The notes under the pieces: generated by a model | Told to the model about the DNA's origin: nothing | Seen by the model: only the letters and a program-made list of their open reading frames with translations | Database searches by the model: none | Assembly (NCBI GenBank): GCA_022821965.1 | Contig: JAJECN010000054.1 | Span: 62,001 to 126,000, forward strand | Direction of reading: 5' to 3' | DNA: 64,000 nucleotides | From: Candidatus Poribacteria bacterium | GTDB lineage: Bacteria; Poribacteria; WGA-4E; WGA-3G | Shown here: positions 19,101-27,095 of the stretch, one piece after another | How the letters are laid out: every line of letters begins with the position of its first letter | How positions within the stretch are numbered: the stretch's first letter is position 1 | Program-made: the position numbers and the translations under genes

Positions 19101-20146
19101 TCCTACAGACCTTAGACCTTGGCTTTGATGTCCGCAAGCAGTCGACGCTCCTGATTACACCTTTGCGGGAGCTTCAACTCGGTCTTAATCTCAATACGAC
19201 CGCGGTTTGGCACGACCGGGATCAGGAAAACAATAGGAACATTATAAGGGGGATTTACAGTTTTAACGGAACTGCTACAAACACTCTTTTCCGTATCTAT
19301 AACATCAGTTATATCCCCGGAATGCGAAGGTTGCGACACGAAATACAATCCTCACTCCGGTTTAATTATCAACCCGCTGTCGATGAAGATGAGAACCTCT
19401 ACCCTTTCGGTCCTAGTACCTATTTCTATGAACGCAAGAGACTCACATATAACTTCAATACGAACTTTGAAATCAAAACTCGGCGGAGTCAGTCGGCACA
19501 CCGTATCTTCTATTTTGATACACGTCTCACCGCCGATTTCACTGAATTCGATCCTTTGTATGAGCGTCAATTTGAGCCTATTGAGAGTGATTTTACATTC
19601 GTTCCGCTTCCGAGTCGAAACCTAAACATGACCTTCCGGGTCACGCATGATCCGAATCCGCATCCGGTTGATGGCAAACAGTTCAAAGTGGTTGGCATCC
19701 GTACCAATATCCGTTATACGCGGCAGTCGTGGAACGTTAGCATCGGTAACTCGTTTAGTAAACGCCATACATCGAGACGTGCGTCGCGGTCTATCACTGC
19801 CACCGGTCGGTACCGTCATAGCCAAAACCTTGAATTCGATTTGAGCCTCATCTATTATCCGATTGATCGGCAGTTTTACTCACAACGTCTCACAGTTACA
19901 CGTAACCTCCACGATTGGAGTCTTCGCATTTCTTGGAGTCGAGTCGGTATTGACCGCGGCGATCCACGTTACAACAATGTCCGTCAAGACTTTACATTCC
20001 AAGTGAGTCTGATTCAAGAACCCGCAATTTCCATGGGTGTCGGTTACGACGCGACAACTGAAACTTGGGGGCTCCGTACCATACCAGCTGGCATGCCCTA
20101 CAATGCATTTGGCTCTGGAAACTCACTCGGCAGGTCTTACTTCTAA
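16130..20146 (+). CDS. LptD/OstA-like LPS-assembly outer-membrane protein with embedded SurA-like PPIase region and acidic linker
   Basis: OstA-type jellyroll (DNFVQIHGNALIKFEDVILRADHIWADFDENLMRASGNVHL...YFPAIRRDLRKGK), then a rotamase (DFAQIAQSNSDHYDTRYDGGDMGFL...LEEGEISSVIQTESAFHIFKAEQV), an Asp/Glu-rich linker, then a beta-barrel-like C-terminus rich in aromatic/alternating strands to the stop. GTG start at 16130, or ATG near 16234 matching the signal peptide. Confidence 0.82.
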   Translation: MRKNASDVPTCYQYQYAKAVQQYAVRIATSGIERIMLMMFVIACLLCLGQGVIAQDAQPSEPSTTETVPPESADQTEQEGTASERLNPETDVPEEGTVIGDGDDMAIVDNFVQIHGNALIKFEDVILRADHIWADFDENLMRASGNVHLKIGNEETYSDELIFNLENKKGIARNGFTFNDPWYFGGSEIFKIEEDRSYIRGATLTTCSLKHPHYYFSVSEVIVRMNQEMIAKNIVLRIGGYPLFYFPAIRRDLRKGKIAKIIVKVGTDSYQGPNLSIILPVSRRRRYDGALLYDRSARRGQGYGFEGKYRFNDTQFQEIYIPIPPDVTPNQRTKLKEKADELHDRLDGEYDRYWLRQIFLEYKITDEDVKRAKDRAEELRTQLQEEDADFAQIAQSNSDHYDTRYDGGDMGFLVPGELDEEGNPKLDPVLEEAVFALEEGEISSVIQTESAFHIFKAEQVLDVYGEREIKLSRIDVAIAASDDTEYVIRELANDMLKRAQEGEPFEQLIQIPDEFADVAQPVLSELNEGEGMLLNEMESSWQPSVKRLENPGDVTERRPISMPEGLYIFQLIEKERTPTFEEVAEQFEAEWDAFYEELMNPPPEEAVEDGMPTDDNGDVEQSEPEDGEDSEITSEETEEGDKVQDTTEDAQSQEPDTATDAPEPLQTPDATDADDTADNGEGTEQSEPENSEDSETASDQVEDEVVSEDSATEEDAEDGEAVEDEDELKVYRKHGFRGRWEDPSAVASDAQSMYAGEFSRRPIQTKKSFRLLKVDKKRTYRGDIYFYGADRYSYERQNATRIGRRWIMRWAHTQSFYTPWDDRQAGRRPINFTGRTELQARNFKEELKLPSESTLRSFGILTYGTGFSTVADEDVDENGNLRFSRETIGDLTSRLEVRHIHDFTGEGTTSLQKLPQLTVNLSRMRLDAFPLFSTLNDGMETLAERFRTEKPFLSLLAFPTLDSASVDLDVEFGNFFREVYRGKAGDERDVFLQTLDLGFDVRKQSTLLITPLRELQLGLNLNTTAVWHDRDQENNRNIIRGIYSFNGTATNTLFRIYNISYIPGMRRLRHEIQSSLRFNYQPAVDEDENLYPFGPSTYFYERKRLTYNFNTNFEIKTRRSQSAHRIFYFDTRLTADFTEFDPLYERQFEPIESDFTFVPLPSRNLNMTFRVTHDPNPHPVDGKQFKVVGIRTNIRYTRQSWNVSIGNSFSKRHTSRRASRSITATGRYRHSQNLEFDLSLIYYPIDRQFYSQRLTVTRNLHDWSLRISWSRVGIDRGDPRYNNVRQDFTFQVSLIQEPAISMGVGYDATTETWGLRTIPAGMPYNAFGSGNSLGRSYF

Positions 20147-20208
20147 TATCTATCCCTTGCTGGTGAGGTTTTTAACCTCGTTCATCTAAATTTTATCGGG
20201 AAAATGTT

Positions 20209-21774
20209 ATGAGCACCAACCTCGCAGAAATCGAAAGTAGACTGTGGAGTGCTGCAGATGAACTCAGAGCCAACTCCCGCCTCAGAGCCTCAGAGTACTC
20301 AACGCCTGTGCTTGGGCTTATCTTCTTACGGTATGCAGACCATAAATTTACACAGGCTGAACAAGAAATCGGTCGTGAAGCCACTACAAGCACACGCAGA
20401 CGTACCGATCCAAAAACGCAATATCAGGCGCGCGGTGTATTTTATCTGCCAGAGAAAGCGCGGTTTCAGCACCTCTTGAGTTTACCGGAGGGTGAAAACA
20501 TTGGACAAGCTGTTACGGATGCGATGAAGGCTATAGAAAAAGAAAATCCGCAGGTTGATGGCATCCTACCCAAGACTTACAATCGCCTTGAAAAAAACAC
20601 GCTCCTTGAACTCCTCCGTATCATGGAACAAATCCCCATGGACATTGAGGGTGATGCTTTCGGAAGGGTTTACGAGTATTTTCTCGGCAATTTCGCCATG
20701 AGCGAAGGACAACGCGGCGGAGAGTTTTTTACCCCTACTTCTCTTGTTAAACTCATCGTTGAGATCCTCCAACCTTTTCACGGTCGTATTTTTGATCCGG
20801 CTTGTGGCTCTGGCGGTATGTTCGTCCAGAGTGCAGCGTTCATTAGTAACCACAAGAAAAATGGAAACCTTGGAGACATCAGCATCTACGGCGTTGAACG
20901 CGTTGCCGAAACTATCAGGTTGTGCAAAATGAACCTCGCAGTCCATGGACTTGAAGGCGATGTCAAGCAAGCCAATAGTTACTACGAGGATTCGCATAAC
21001 TGCCTCGGTAGGTTTGATTTCGTCATGGCAAATCCACCTTTCAATGTCGATCGCGTAGACATGGAACGCCTTAAAGACGATCCGCGATTTCCGTTCGGTA
21101 TGCCACGCGTTGACAATGCCAACTATCTCTGGATACAACTGTTTTATAGTGCGCTCTCTGAATCTGGGCGCGCAGGCTTTGTGATGGCGAACTCTGCTGC
21201 AGATGCCCGTGCCTCCGAACTCGAAATCCGCACACAGATTATCAAATCGGGGGCGGTGGATGTTATCGTCAGTATCGCTTCAAATTTCTTCTACACCGTT
21301 ACTTTACCCTGTACCCTCTGGTTTTTCGACAAATCGAAACGTGATAAAGATAGACACGATAAGGTGTTATTTATTGACGCACGCCACCTCTATCAGCAGG
21401 TAAGTCGTGCCCATCGGGAATTCACACCTTTGCAGCTTGAATTTCTTGCGAATATCGTTAGGCTCTATCGTGGCGAAATTCCTGAAAATCAACACGACAG
21501 CGCGGATTTCCTTACCACAAAGTTTCCCGATGCAGAATATATTGATGTTCCTGGACTTTGCAAGGTAGCGACGATTGCCGAAATTGAAGCGCAAGGATGG
21601 AGCCTCAATCCGGGACGCTATGTCGGCGTTGCTGAACAGACGGCTGACGATTTCGATTTCGCCGAACGCTTTGGGGAACTCAACGAAGAATTGGCGGTAC
21701 TAAATGCTGAGGCGCATCAACTTGAGGAACGCATCGCCGAAAATGTTGCAAGGATTTTGGAAGATGCGGTATAA
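20209..21774 (+). CDS. hsdM: Type I restriction-modification methyltransferase (M subunit)
   Basis: HsdM-N ([39 protein letters not shown]), [37 protein letters not shown]. Confidence 0.95.
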   Translation: MSTNLAEIESRLWSAADELRANSRLRASEYSTPVLGLIFLRYADHKFTQAEQEIGREATTSTRRRTDPKTQYQARGVFYLPEKARFQHLLSLPEGENIGQAVTDAMKAIEKENPQVDGILPKTYNRLEKNTLLELLRIMEQIPMDIEGDAFGRVYEYFLGNFAMSEGQRGGEFFTPTSLVKLIVEILQPFHGRIFDPACGSGGMFVQSAAFISNHKKNGNLGDISIYGVERVAETIRLCKMNLAVHGLEGDVKQANSYYEDSHNCLGRFDFVMANPPFNVDRVDMERLKDDPRFPFGMPRVDNANYLWIQLFYSALSESGRAGFVMANSAADARASELEIRTQIIKSGAVDVIVSIASNFFYTVTLPCTLWFFDKSKRDKDRHDKVLFIDARHLYQQVSRAHREFTPLQLEFLANIVRLYRGEIPENQHDSADFLTTKFPDAEYIDVPGLCKVATIAEIEAQGWSLNPGRYVGVAEQTADDFDFAERFGELNEELAVLNAEAHQLEERIAENVARILEDAV

Positions 21775-21794
21775 TATCAAAGGGGAGTAGGATT

Positions 21795-22151
21795 TTGGAT
21801 CAAGCGAGGAAAGATGTGAAATGGATTGGGAATTCTCGCGAACAGGTGCGGAGTTTTCCTAAACCCGTAAGAAAAACAGTAGGACGAGCGTTAAATGCTG
21901 CTCAATCCGGTCTTAAATATATTAATGCCAAACCATTGCGAGGAGTGGGTTCCGGGGTATTAGAGATTACTGCTCGTTACGATACCAACACTTACCGGGC
22001 GGTTTATACTGTCAAACTGGGCAAGAACATCTATGTGCTTCATGCATTTCAGAAGAAATCCACCCGTGGCATCAGAACACCCAAAAGGGAAATTGACCTG
22101 ATTAAACAGCGTCTGAAAATGGCGCGAGAGATGGAGGCTAAAAATGAGTGA
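21795..22151 (+). CDS. HigB/RelE-superfamily (phage Gp49-like) toxin
   Basis: VKWIGNSREQVRSFPKPVRKTVGRALNAAQSG...KPLRGVGSGVLEITARYDTNTYRAVYTVKLGKNIYVLHAFQKKSTRGIRTPKREIDLIKQRL. TTG start. Confidence 0.88.
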   Translation: MDQARKDVKWIGNSREQVRSFPKPVRKTVGRALNAAQSGLKYINAKPLRGVGSGVLEITARYDTNTYRAVYTVKLGKNIYVLHAFQKKSTRGIRTPKREIDLIKQRLKMAREMEAKNE

Positions 22152-22470
22152 AGAGATCAAAATTGTGGACAGTTCTGGTAATGTGTTTTTGGACATCGGT
22201 TTCTCTAAAGAAGAAGCTGAACGTGAACAGTTAAGAGTGGATCTCGTGGTTAAAGTCTATCGCCTTCTTGAGGAATTAAAGCTAACTCCTGCAAAAGCAG
22301 AGGCACGCTTTGGACTTAATCCGTCCGATGTGTCACGAATACAGAAAGGCGATTTGGATTTTAATATAGATGAACTGTTCACAATCCTGAATCAGTTGAA
22401 CCGTAATATCGAAATTCGTATTACACCTTCAGATGAAAAAGTTGGGCACCTGCAAATTGTTTCAACTTAA
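22144..22470 (+). CDS. XRE/HigA-like antitoxin
   Basis: Overlaps the toxin gene by 8 nt. HTH region LRVDLVVKVYRLLEELKLTPAKAEARFGLNPSDVSRIQKGDLDFNIDELFTILNQL. Confidence 0.87.
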   Translation: MSEEIKIVDSSGNVFLDIGFSKEEAEREQLRVDLVVKVYRLLEELKLTPAKAEARFGLNPSDVSRIQKGDLDFNIDELFTILNQLNRNIEIRITPSDEKVGHLQIVST

Positions 22471-22484
22471 GGAAGCGTTTTTTA

Positions 22485-23258
22485 ATGCTACTCAAGGATC
22501 GTGTTTGTATTGTAACCGGTGGAAGTTCAGGCATTGGACGTGGTATTGCACTTGAATGTGCCAGTGAGGGTGCGCGTGTTGCCGTTGTAGATAAGCAGGA
22601 GGCACCCCTTCGCGGTAAGTATCACGAAACCGATGTCACAACGCCAACCGTCGCAGAGATCGAAAAACTCGGCGCGCAGGGTATCTTCCTCCAAACCGAT
22701 GTTGCTGACGAATCGCAGGTCGCTGACGTAATTCAGCAGACTGTCGAACACTTTGGTGGACTCGATATTCTCGTCAATAACGCCGGTATCCACATTCCAG
22801 GTGGCACGCAAGATATCTCAATCGCTGACTGGGACAAAGTTGTGGGGGTCAACCTCCGCGGCGTTTTCGTCGCGACGAAACTCGCAATTCCACATCTAAA
22901 GCAATCGAAATTTGGAAGGATTATCCAGATTGCCTCGGTTCATGCCTACGGCGGTGGTGCTGGACCTGCGTATGCCCCCGCGAAAGCCGCACTCGTCAAC
23001 ATGGTCCGAGATACGGCGTTGGAAATCGGGGAATTTGGTATAACCGTCAACGCCATCTGTCCCGGTTATATTGAGACGGCAATCCAGGATTACCTGACAC
23101 CTGAACAGATAGAAGAGGCATTGGAAAAGACAGCCTTGCCGCGCTTCGGTCTACCGAGAGACATCGGGAGAGCCGTCGTCTTCCTTGCTTCCGATGATGC
23201 GGAATGGGTCACGGGTGCCTCCTTGCTCGTTGATGGTGGGTTCGCCGCAGGCGTGTAG
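22485..23258 (+). CDS. SDR family oxidoreductase
   Basis: CIVTGGSSGIGRGIA, LVNNAGIH, YAPAKAAL, CPGYIETAI, TGASLLVDGGFAAG. Confidence 0.93.
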   Translation: MLLKDRVCIVTGGSSGIGRGIALECASEGARVAVVDKQEAPLRGKYHETDVTTPTVAEIEKLGAQGIFLQTDVADESQVADVIQQTVEHFGGLDILVNNAGIHIPGGTQDISIADWDKVVGVNLRGVFVATKLAIPHLKQSKFGRIIQIASVHAYGGGAGPAYAPAKAALVNMVRDTALEIGEFGITVNAICPGYIETAIQDYLTPEQIEEALEKTALPRFGLPRDIGRAVVFLASDDAEWVTGASLLVDGGFAAGV

Positions 23259-23433
23259 GATGGATTTCCGAATCCGGACTTTTAACTGATCGCTGATGGC
23301 TGACCGCTGACAGCGTATTATAGTAGATTCTGTAATTACTTATACACTTAGCATCAGTGCGGTTAGGAAACCGCACCTACCGGGGGTTGAAAGTGTCTAT
23401 TTATTTTTGGAATTTACTATAAAGGAACAACAC

Positions 23434-24231
23434 ATGCAAACAAACCAATGGGGAACAATCCGTTTTACAGATAAAGTCGCATTGATAACCGGTGGTGCCT
23501 CCGGCATCGGCAGAGCGACGGCGAACCGTCTCGCAGCGGAAGGCGCGCACGTCATCATTGCCGATAACAACGCTGAAATGGCGCGTAAGGCAGTCGCTGA
23601 AATCCAAGAAACGGGTGGGAAGGCACTTTTTATAGAAACCGATCTCGCTGACGATGAGAGCGTTATCGCCGCTGCCCATGCTGTTACAGAAAAGTTTTCC
23701 GCGCTTCATGTTCTCGTCAATAACGCCGCTATCTTGCGGTCCGGCAAGATTGAAGATGGCGCATGGCTACCCAATTGGGAACCCGAAACAGCGATCGGTC
23801 TCCGAGGCTGGGTGCTGATCACACAACATCTGTTGCCATTGCTAAAAAAAGAGGGTGCCGCGATTGTTAACCTCTCATCGGAAGGCGGATTCCTCGGCAG
23901 ACCTGGGCAATGGGTCTACGATGCGATTAAATCCGCTTTGGTCTCTCTCACGAAAACAATGGCATCCGAGTTCGTCGAATACGGCATCCGTGTCAACGCC
24001 ATTGCGCCGGGTTGGATTGTTACGGAGATGCACTTCGGTAAAGCACCCGATCCCGCCGCTCGCAAAAAGGAGTTAGAGGAAACACCAATCAATTCGTGCA
24101 TTATGAAACGTTGTGCTCGACCGGAAGAGATCGCATCCGCCATTGCCTTCCTCCTTAGCGACGATGCCTCTTATATTACCGGTCAGACGATTCATGTGGA
24201 TGGCGGACGATGGGGGATGTCTGTGGGTTGA
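23434..24231 (+). CDS. SDR family oxidoreductase (second copy)
   Basis: ALITGGASGIGRATANRLAAEGA, LVNNAAIL, YDAIKSALVSLTKTMA, APGWIVTEM, ITGQTIHVDGG. Start set to 23434. Confidence 0.92.
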   Translation: MQTNQWGTIRFTDKVALITGGASGIGRATANRLAAEGAHVIIADNNAEMARKAVAEIQETGGKALFIETDLADDESVIAAAHAVTEKFSALHVLVNNAAILRSGKIEDGAWLPNWEPETAIGLRGWVLITQHLLPLLKKEGAAIVNLSSEGGFLGRPGQWVYDAIKSALVSLTKTMASEFVEYGIRVNAIAPGWIVTEMHFGKAPDPAARKKELEETPINSCIMKRCARPEEIASAIAFLLSDDASYITGQTIHVDGGRWGMSVG

Positions 24232-24466
24232 TTTTCCATGGGGACGGTAGGCGCGGCTTGATGAGGATTCAGAATTTAATTGGGTAGTGTATGTGTGAAT
24301 TGTCTGAATCACGGATTACGCGGATTACACAGATGACGCGGATTATAGATTCCTTGATTGAAAAGGGTCTTTCGTAGAATTACCGAATTATTTTTTCAAA
24401 TTTCATGTAACCCCATTGGATCTTAGCCGTGAACTTTGATTGCCAAAGTGCTTATATTTTTTGGTT

Positions 24467-25012
24467 ATGTCTAATAAAACCCATACAACAGCCGTTGTCC
24501 TCATTCCACCAGAAACGGTGCAACCACCCATCCAAGCCATCCGCCAGATTCACGACCGGAACTTCAGGCGATGGATGCCACACATAACGCTGCTCTATCC
24601 ATTCGCGGAGCGTCACGATTTCGCCTCTATTATCCCCGCGCTCGCAAAAGCAGCACGACAGATATCCTCCTTTTCCGTTGAACTCACACGCTTTGACGCT
24701 TTCAAACACCGAAAATGGTGTACGATGTTCCTTGTTCCAGAACCCGAAGACGAAATCGTTCGATTACACAGCGTCCTGTTGCAACATCTTCCCGATTATG
24801 ACGACACGGCACGATTTGCGGGTGGATTCCACCCACACCTCTCCGTCGGACAATTTCAGCACCGTTCGCTCCACGCTGAACAACAGCGACTCCAAACCGA
24901 ATGGCAACCGATTCCGTGTGAGATGAAAGCAATCAGCCTCATCTACCGCTCCTCTGAAACGGACGATCGGTTCGTCGTTGCAGAACAATTCTCATTTCAA
25001 ACAGGAGATTAA
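24467..25012 (+). CDS. 2'-5' RNA ligase / LigT-like phosphoesterase
   Basis: Two HxT/S motifs: MPHITLLYPF and HPHLSVGQF. Confidence 0.85.
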   Translation: MSNKTHTTAVVLIPPETVQPPIQAIRQIHDRNFRRWMPHITLLYPFAERHDFASIIPALAKAARQISSFSVELTRFDAFKHRKWCTMFLVPEPEDEIVRLHSVLLQHLPDYDDTARFAGGFHPHLSVGQFQHRSLHAEQQRLQTEWQPIPCEMKAISLIYRSSETDDRFVVAEQFSFQTGD

Positions 25013-25015
25013 TGA

Positions 25016-26209
25016 ATGAACACAAAAACTTTTATCCCGATTTTCCTAACCCTCGTTGCAATTTCAATCATATCGCTTTCAGGGTGTGAACGCATACAGC
25101 ACGTTATCACATCTGAAACCGTCACCCCGGTCACTATGTCCACCGTCAAAATTGGCGTGATTCAACCCTCAGGAGTCGGTGCTAATTTCACCAAGGGAGC
25201 AGAACTCGCAAGGTCTCAGATTAACGAAGCGGGTGGTCTGCTCGGCATGCCGGTTGAATTTATCGTCATGGACAATCAAGGCGATAGCGAATCGCCTGAC
25301 GCAGCCGAAAGCGTCCGTATCGCCAAAACACTGATTGAACAGGAAGGCGTTGTCGCAATCCTCGGCACCCAACTCTCGACGAATTCTATGCAGGTCGGAG
25401 CGGTCGCCACTGAGCTTCGCCGCCCAATAATTACGGGTTCATCCGGTGAATCCGGTGAAAAGGTAACCGCAACAGGCGAATTCGTATTTCTTACGGTTAC
25501 GCCTTCGTCAGTTCAGGGCGCGAGAACAGCACAATTCGCCTTAGATCCTGTGGAACTTAACGCCAAGACTGCCGCAACGATCCGCCAAGCCGGTGATGTA
25601 TATTCCAGTGCTGTTGCTGATGCCTTTGAAGAGAATTTTCAGAAACTCGGTGGGGAGCTCGTCGCAAGTGAAGTCTATCAACACGGCGATAGGAACTTCA
25701 CCGCACAGCTGACAAAAATTCAATCCGCAGCACCCGATGTCCTCTTAATCGCCGGTTTCAATCCAGAAATTCCGTTGTTTGCATTGGAAGTGAGGAATAT
25801 GAACATTGACGCGATCTTTATCGGCACCGATGGTTGGGATGACCCCGACAAACTCCTCGGCACTTTAGATGACAACGCACCCCTGGAAGAGTCTTACTTC
25901 ACCAGAAATTTCAATGTCGGGTCCGTCAGCGCGCCTGCCTTTGTTAAAGCCTACACGGCGATGTATATGGAATCACCAGACGCTCCGTCGGCGCGAGGCT
26001 ACGATGCGATGTCGCTGTTAGCATTCGCCATCGAAAACGCTGGAACGTTGGACCCCGAGGCGGTTCAAAGTGCCTTGGCGAACACGACCAACTATCAAGG
26101 CGCGACCGCTATCTTACATTTTGATGAGAATCGATATCCCGTCAAATATCTTGAACTCTACAGAATTCGCGAGGGGCGAATAGAACTTTACAAGGTTATT
26201 ACGCCGTAA
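25016..26209 (+). CDS. ABC transporter periplasmic-binding protein (Leu/Ile/Val-type), lipoprotein
   Basis: IISLSGCERI lipobox. VKIGVIQPSGVGANFTKGAELARSQINEAGGLLGMPVEFIVMDNQGD; type 1 periplasmic-binding fold. Confidence 0.9.
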   Translation: MNTKTFIPIFLTLVAISIISLSGCERIQHVITSETVTPVTMSTVKIGVIQPSGVGANFTKGAELARSQINEAGGLLGMPVEFIVMDNQGDSESPDAAESVRIAKTLIEQEGVVAILGTQLSTNSMQVGAVATELRRPIITGSSGESGEKVTATGEFVFLTVTPSSVQGARTAQFALDPVELNAKTAATIRQAGDVYSSAVADAFEENFQKLGGELVASEVYQHGDRNFTAQLTKIQSAAPDVLLIAGFNPEIPLFALEVRNMNIDAIFIGTDGWDDPDKLLGTLDDNAPLEESYFTRNFNVGSVSAPAFVKAYTAMYMESPDAPSARGYDAMSLLAFAIENAGTLDPEAVQSALANTTNYQGATAILHFDENRYPVKYLELYRIREGRIELYKVITP

Positions 26210-26290
26210 CACAAATGTCGCCCCTACGGGGCTTGGTTTTTGTCGGAGACACATTTCTACACAGATGCCGTCCCTACGGGACTCAAGAGT
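26210..26290. repeat. Two copies of the CCCCGTAGGGGCGGCAT(C)TGTGTAGAA-type repeat (reverse orientation)
   Basis: ATGTCGCCCCTACGGGGCTTGG and TTCTACACAGATGCCGTCCCTACGGGACT, spaced about 49 nt. Confidence 0.8.
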
Positions 26291-26362
26291 AATCGGTTAA
26301 GATGCGACGGCTCTCTTAAAATCCGGTACGGTTTCCCAACCGCACTGGGACTTCAAACTATT

Positions 26363-26460
26363 GTAGGTTGGGTTGAACGGGTCGTCGGTGAGTGCTTACG
26401 AATAGAAACGAAGCTTACTTCACATACCTATTATTGCCAAGATACCAAGTGAAACCCAAC
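26363..26460 (+). repeat. MITE-like element copy A (GTAGGTTGGGTTGA...GAAACCCAAC)
   Basis: 98 nt bounded by inverted GTTGGGTT / AACCCAAC. Matches 26501-26602 (inverted) and 48324-48423. Confidence 0.75.
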
Positions 26461-26500
26461 GCTCTTTCCGTGAACGCTGAAAACATGGTGGTAGATTTCC

Positions 26501-26602
26501 GTTGGGTTTCGCTATGGCGTTGATTTATACGACGGTGTGGGGTGCTGAAATGTGCTTGTGTTATCTATATTGCTTTCCTCGGTTCCGCTCAACCCAACCT
26601 AC
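26501..26602 (-). repeat. MITE-like element copy B (inverted)
   Basis: GTTGGGTTTCGCTATGG...TTCCGCTCAACCCAACCTAC, reverse complement of the same element ends. Confidence 0.75.
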
Positions 26603-26638
26603 GATGCTGCCGGTTTAAACGCCACTAAAAACCCTCTT

Positions 26639-26820
26639 TAGCCTCGTAGAGGCGGCATGTTTATAGAGGACGCGTGTCTCCCTCGGTCTACAACCCTGTA
26701 GGGGTGTCATATTTATAGAAACGCGTGCCTTTTGTTTTTAGCCCCGTAGGGGTGGTATCTGTGTAGAATTGATAACATCCATAAAACAAGCCCCGTAGGG
26801 GCGGCATCTGTATAAGAATA
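26639..26820. repeat. Four-copy array of the CCCCGTAGGGGCGGCATCTGTGTAGAA-type repeat
   Basis: GCCTCGTAGAGGCGGCATGTTTATAGAG, ACCCTGTAGGGGTGTCATATTTATAGAA, GCCCCGTAGGGGTGGTATCTGTGTAGAA, GCCCCGTAGGGGCGGCATCTGTATAAGAA; period about 47-53 nt. Confidence 0.85.
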
Positions 26821-26863
26821 AAAATTATCGCGAAGGTCGTAGGGAATATGGTATAATGAAGAT

Positions 26864-27067
26864 ATGAAAAACAAAAAACGAGATCCAATGCCGCCTCCCG
26901 ATGCAACACCAGAAGAAATCTCGGAATTTTGGGACACACATAGCCTCGCCGATTGTTGGGACGAAACCCATGAGGTGGAAGTTCAGGTCAGTCTTAAATC
27001 ACGTCACAACCTGATACCAATTGAGGATGAGCGAGTTAAACATATTAACATGTCTAAAACAAAATAG
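26864..27067 (+). CDS. CopG-family antitoxin-like small protein
   Basis: PPPDATPEEISEFWDTHSLADCWDETHEVEVQVSLKSRHNL. The FWDTHSLADYWDE signature is characteristic of CopG-type antitoxins. Confidence 0.75.
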   Translation: MKNKKRDPMPPPDATPEEISEFWDTHSLADCWDETHEVEVQVSLKSRHNLIPIEDERVKHINMSKTK

Positions 27068-27095
27068 AGCGTATCTATCAAAAAAGGATTTCATA

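Noticed and set aside
26210-26820. Possible CRISPR array (30-nt unit, ~20-nt spacers)
   Set aside because: Units are degenerate and palindromic, split into two opposite-orientation clusters, spacers vary in length, no leader and no cas genes in the window. Treated as a dispersed intergenic repeat.
26688-26939. Minus-strand ORFs (83/74 aa) with FYTDTTPTGLK-type repeats
   Set aside because: Coding appearance is produced by the CCCCGTAGGGG repeat copies being read in frame. No independent coding evidence.
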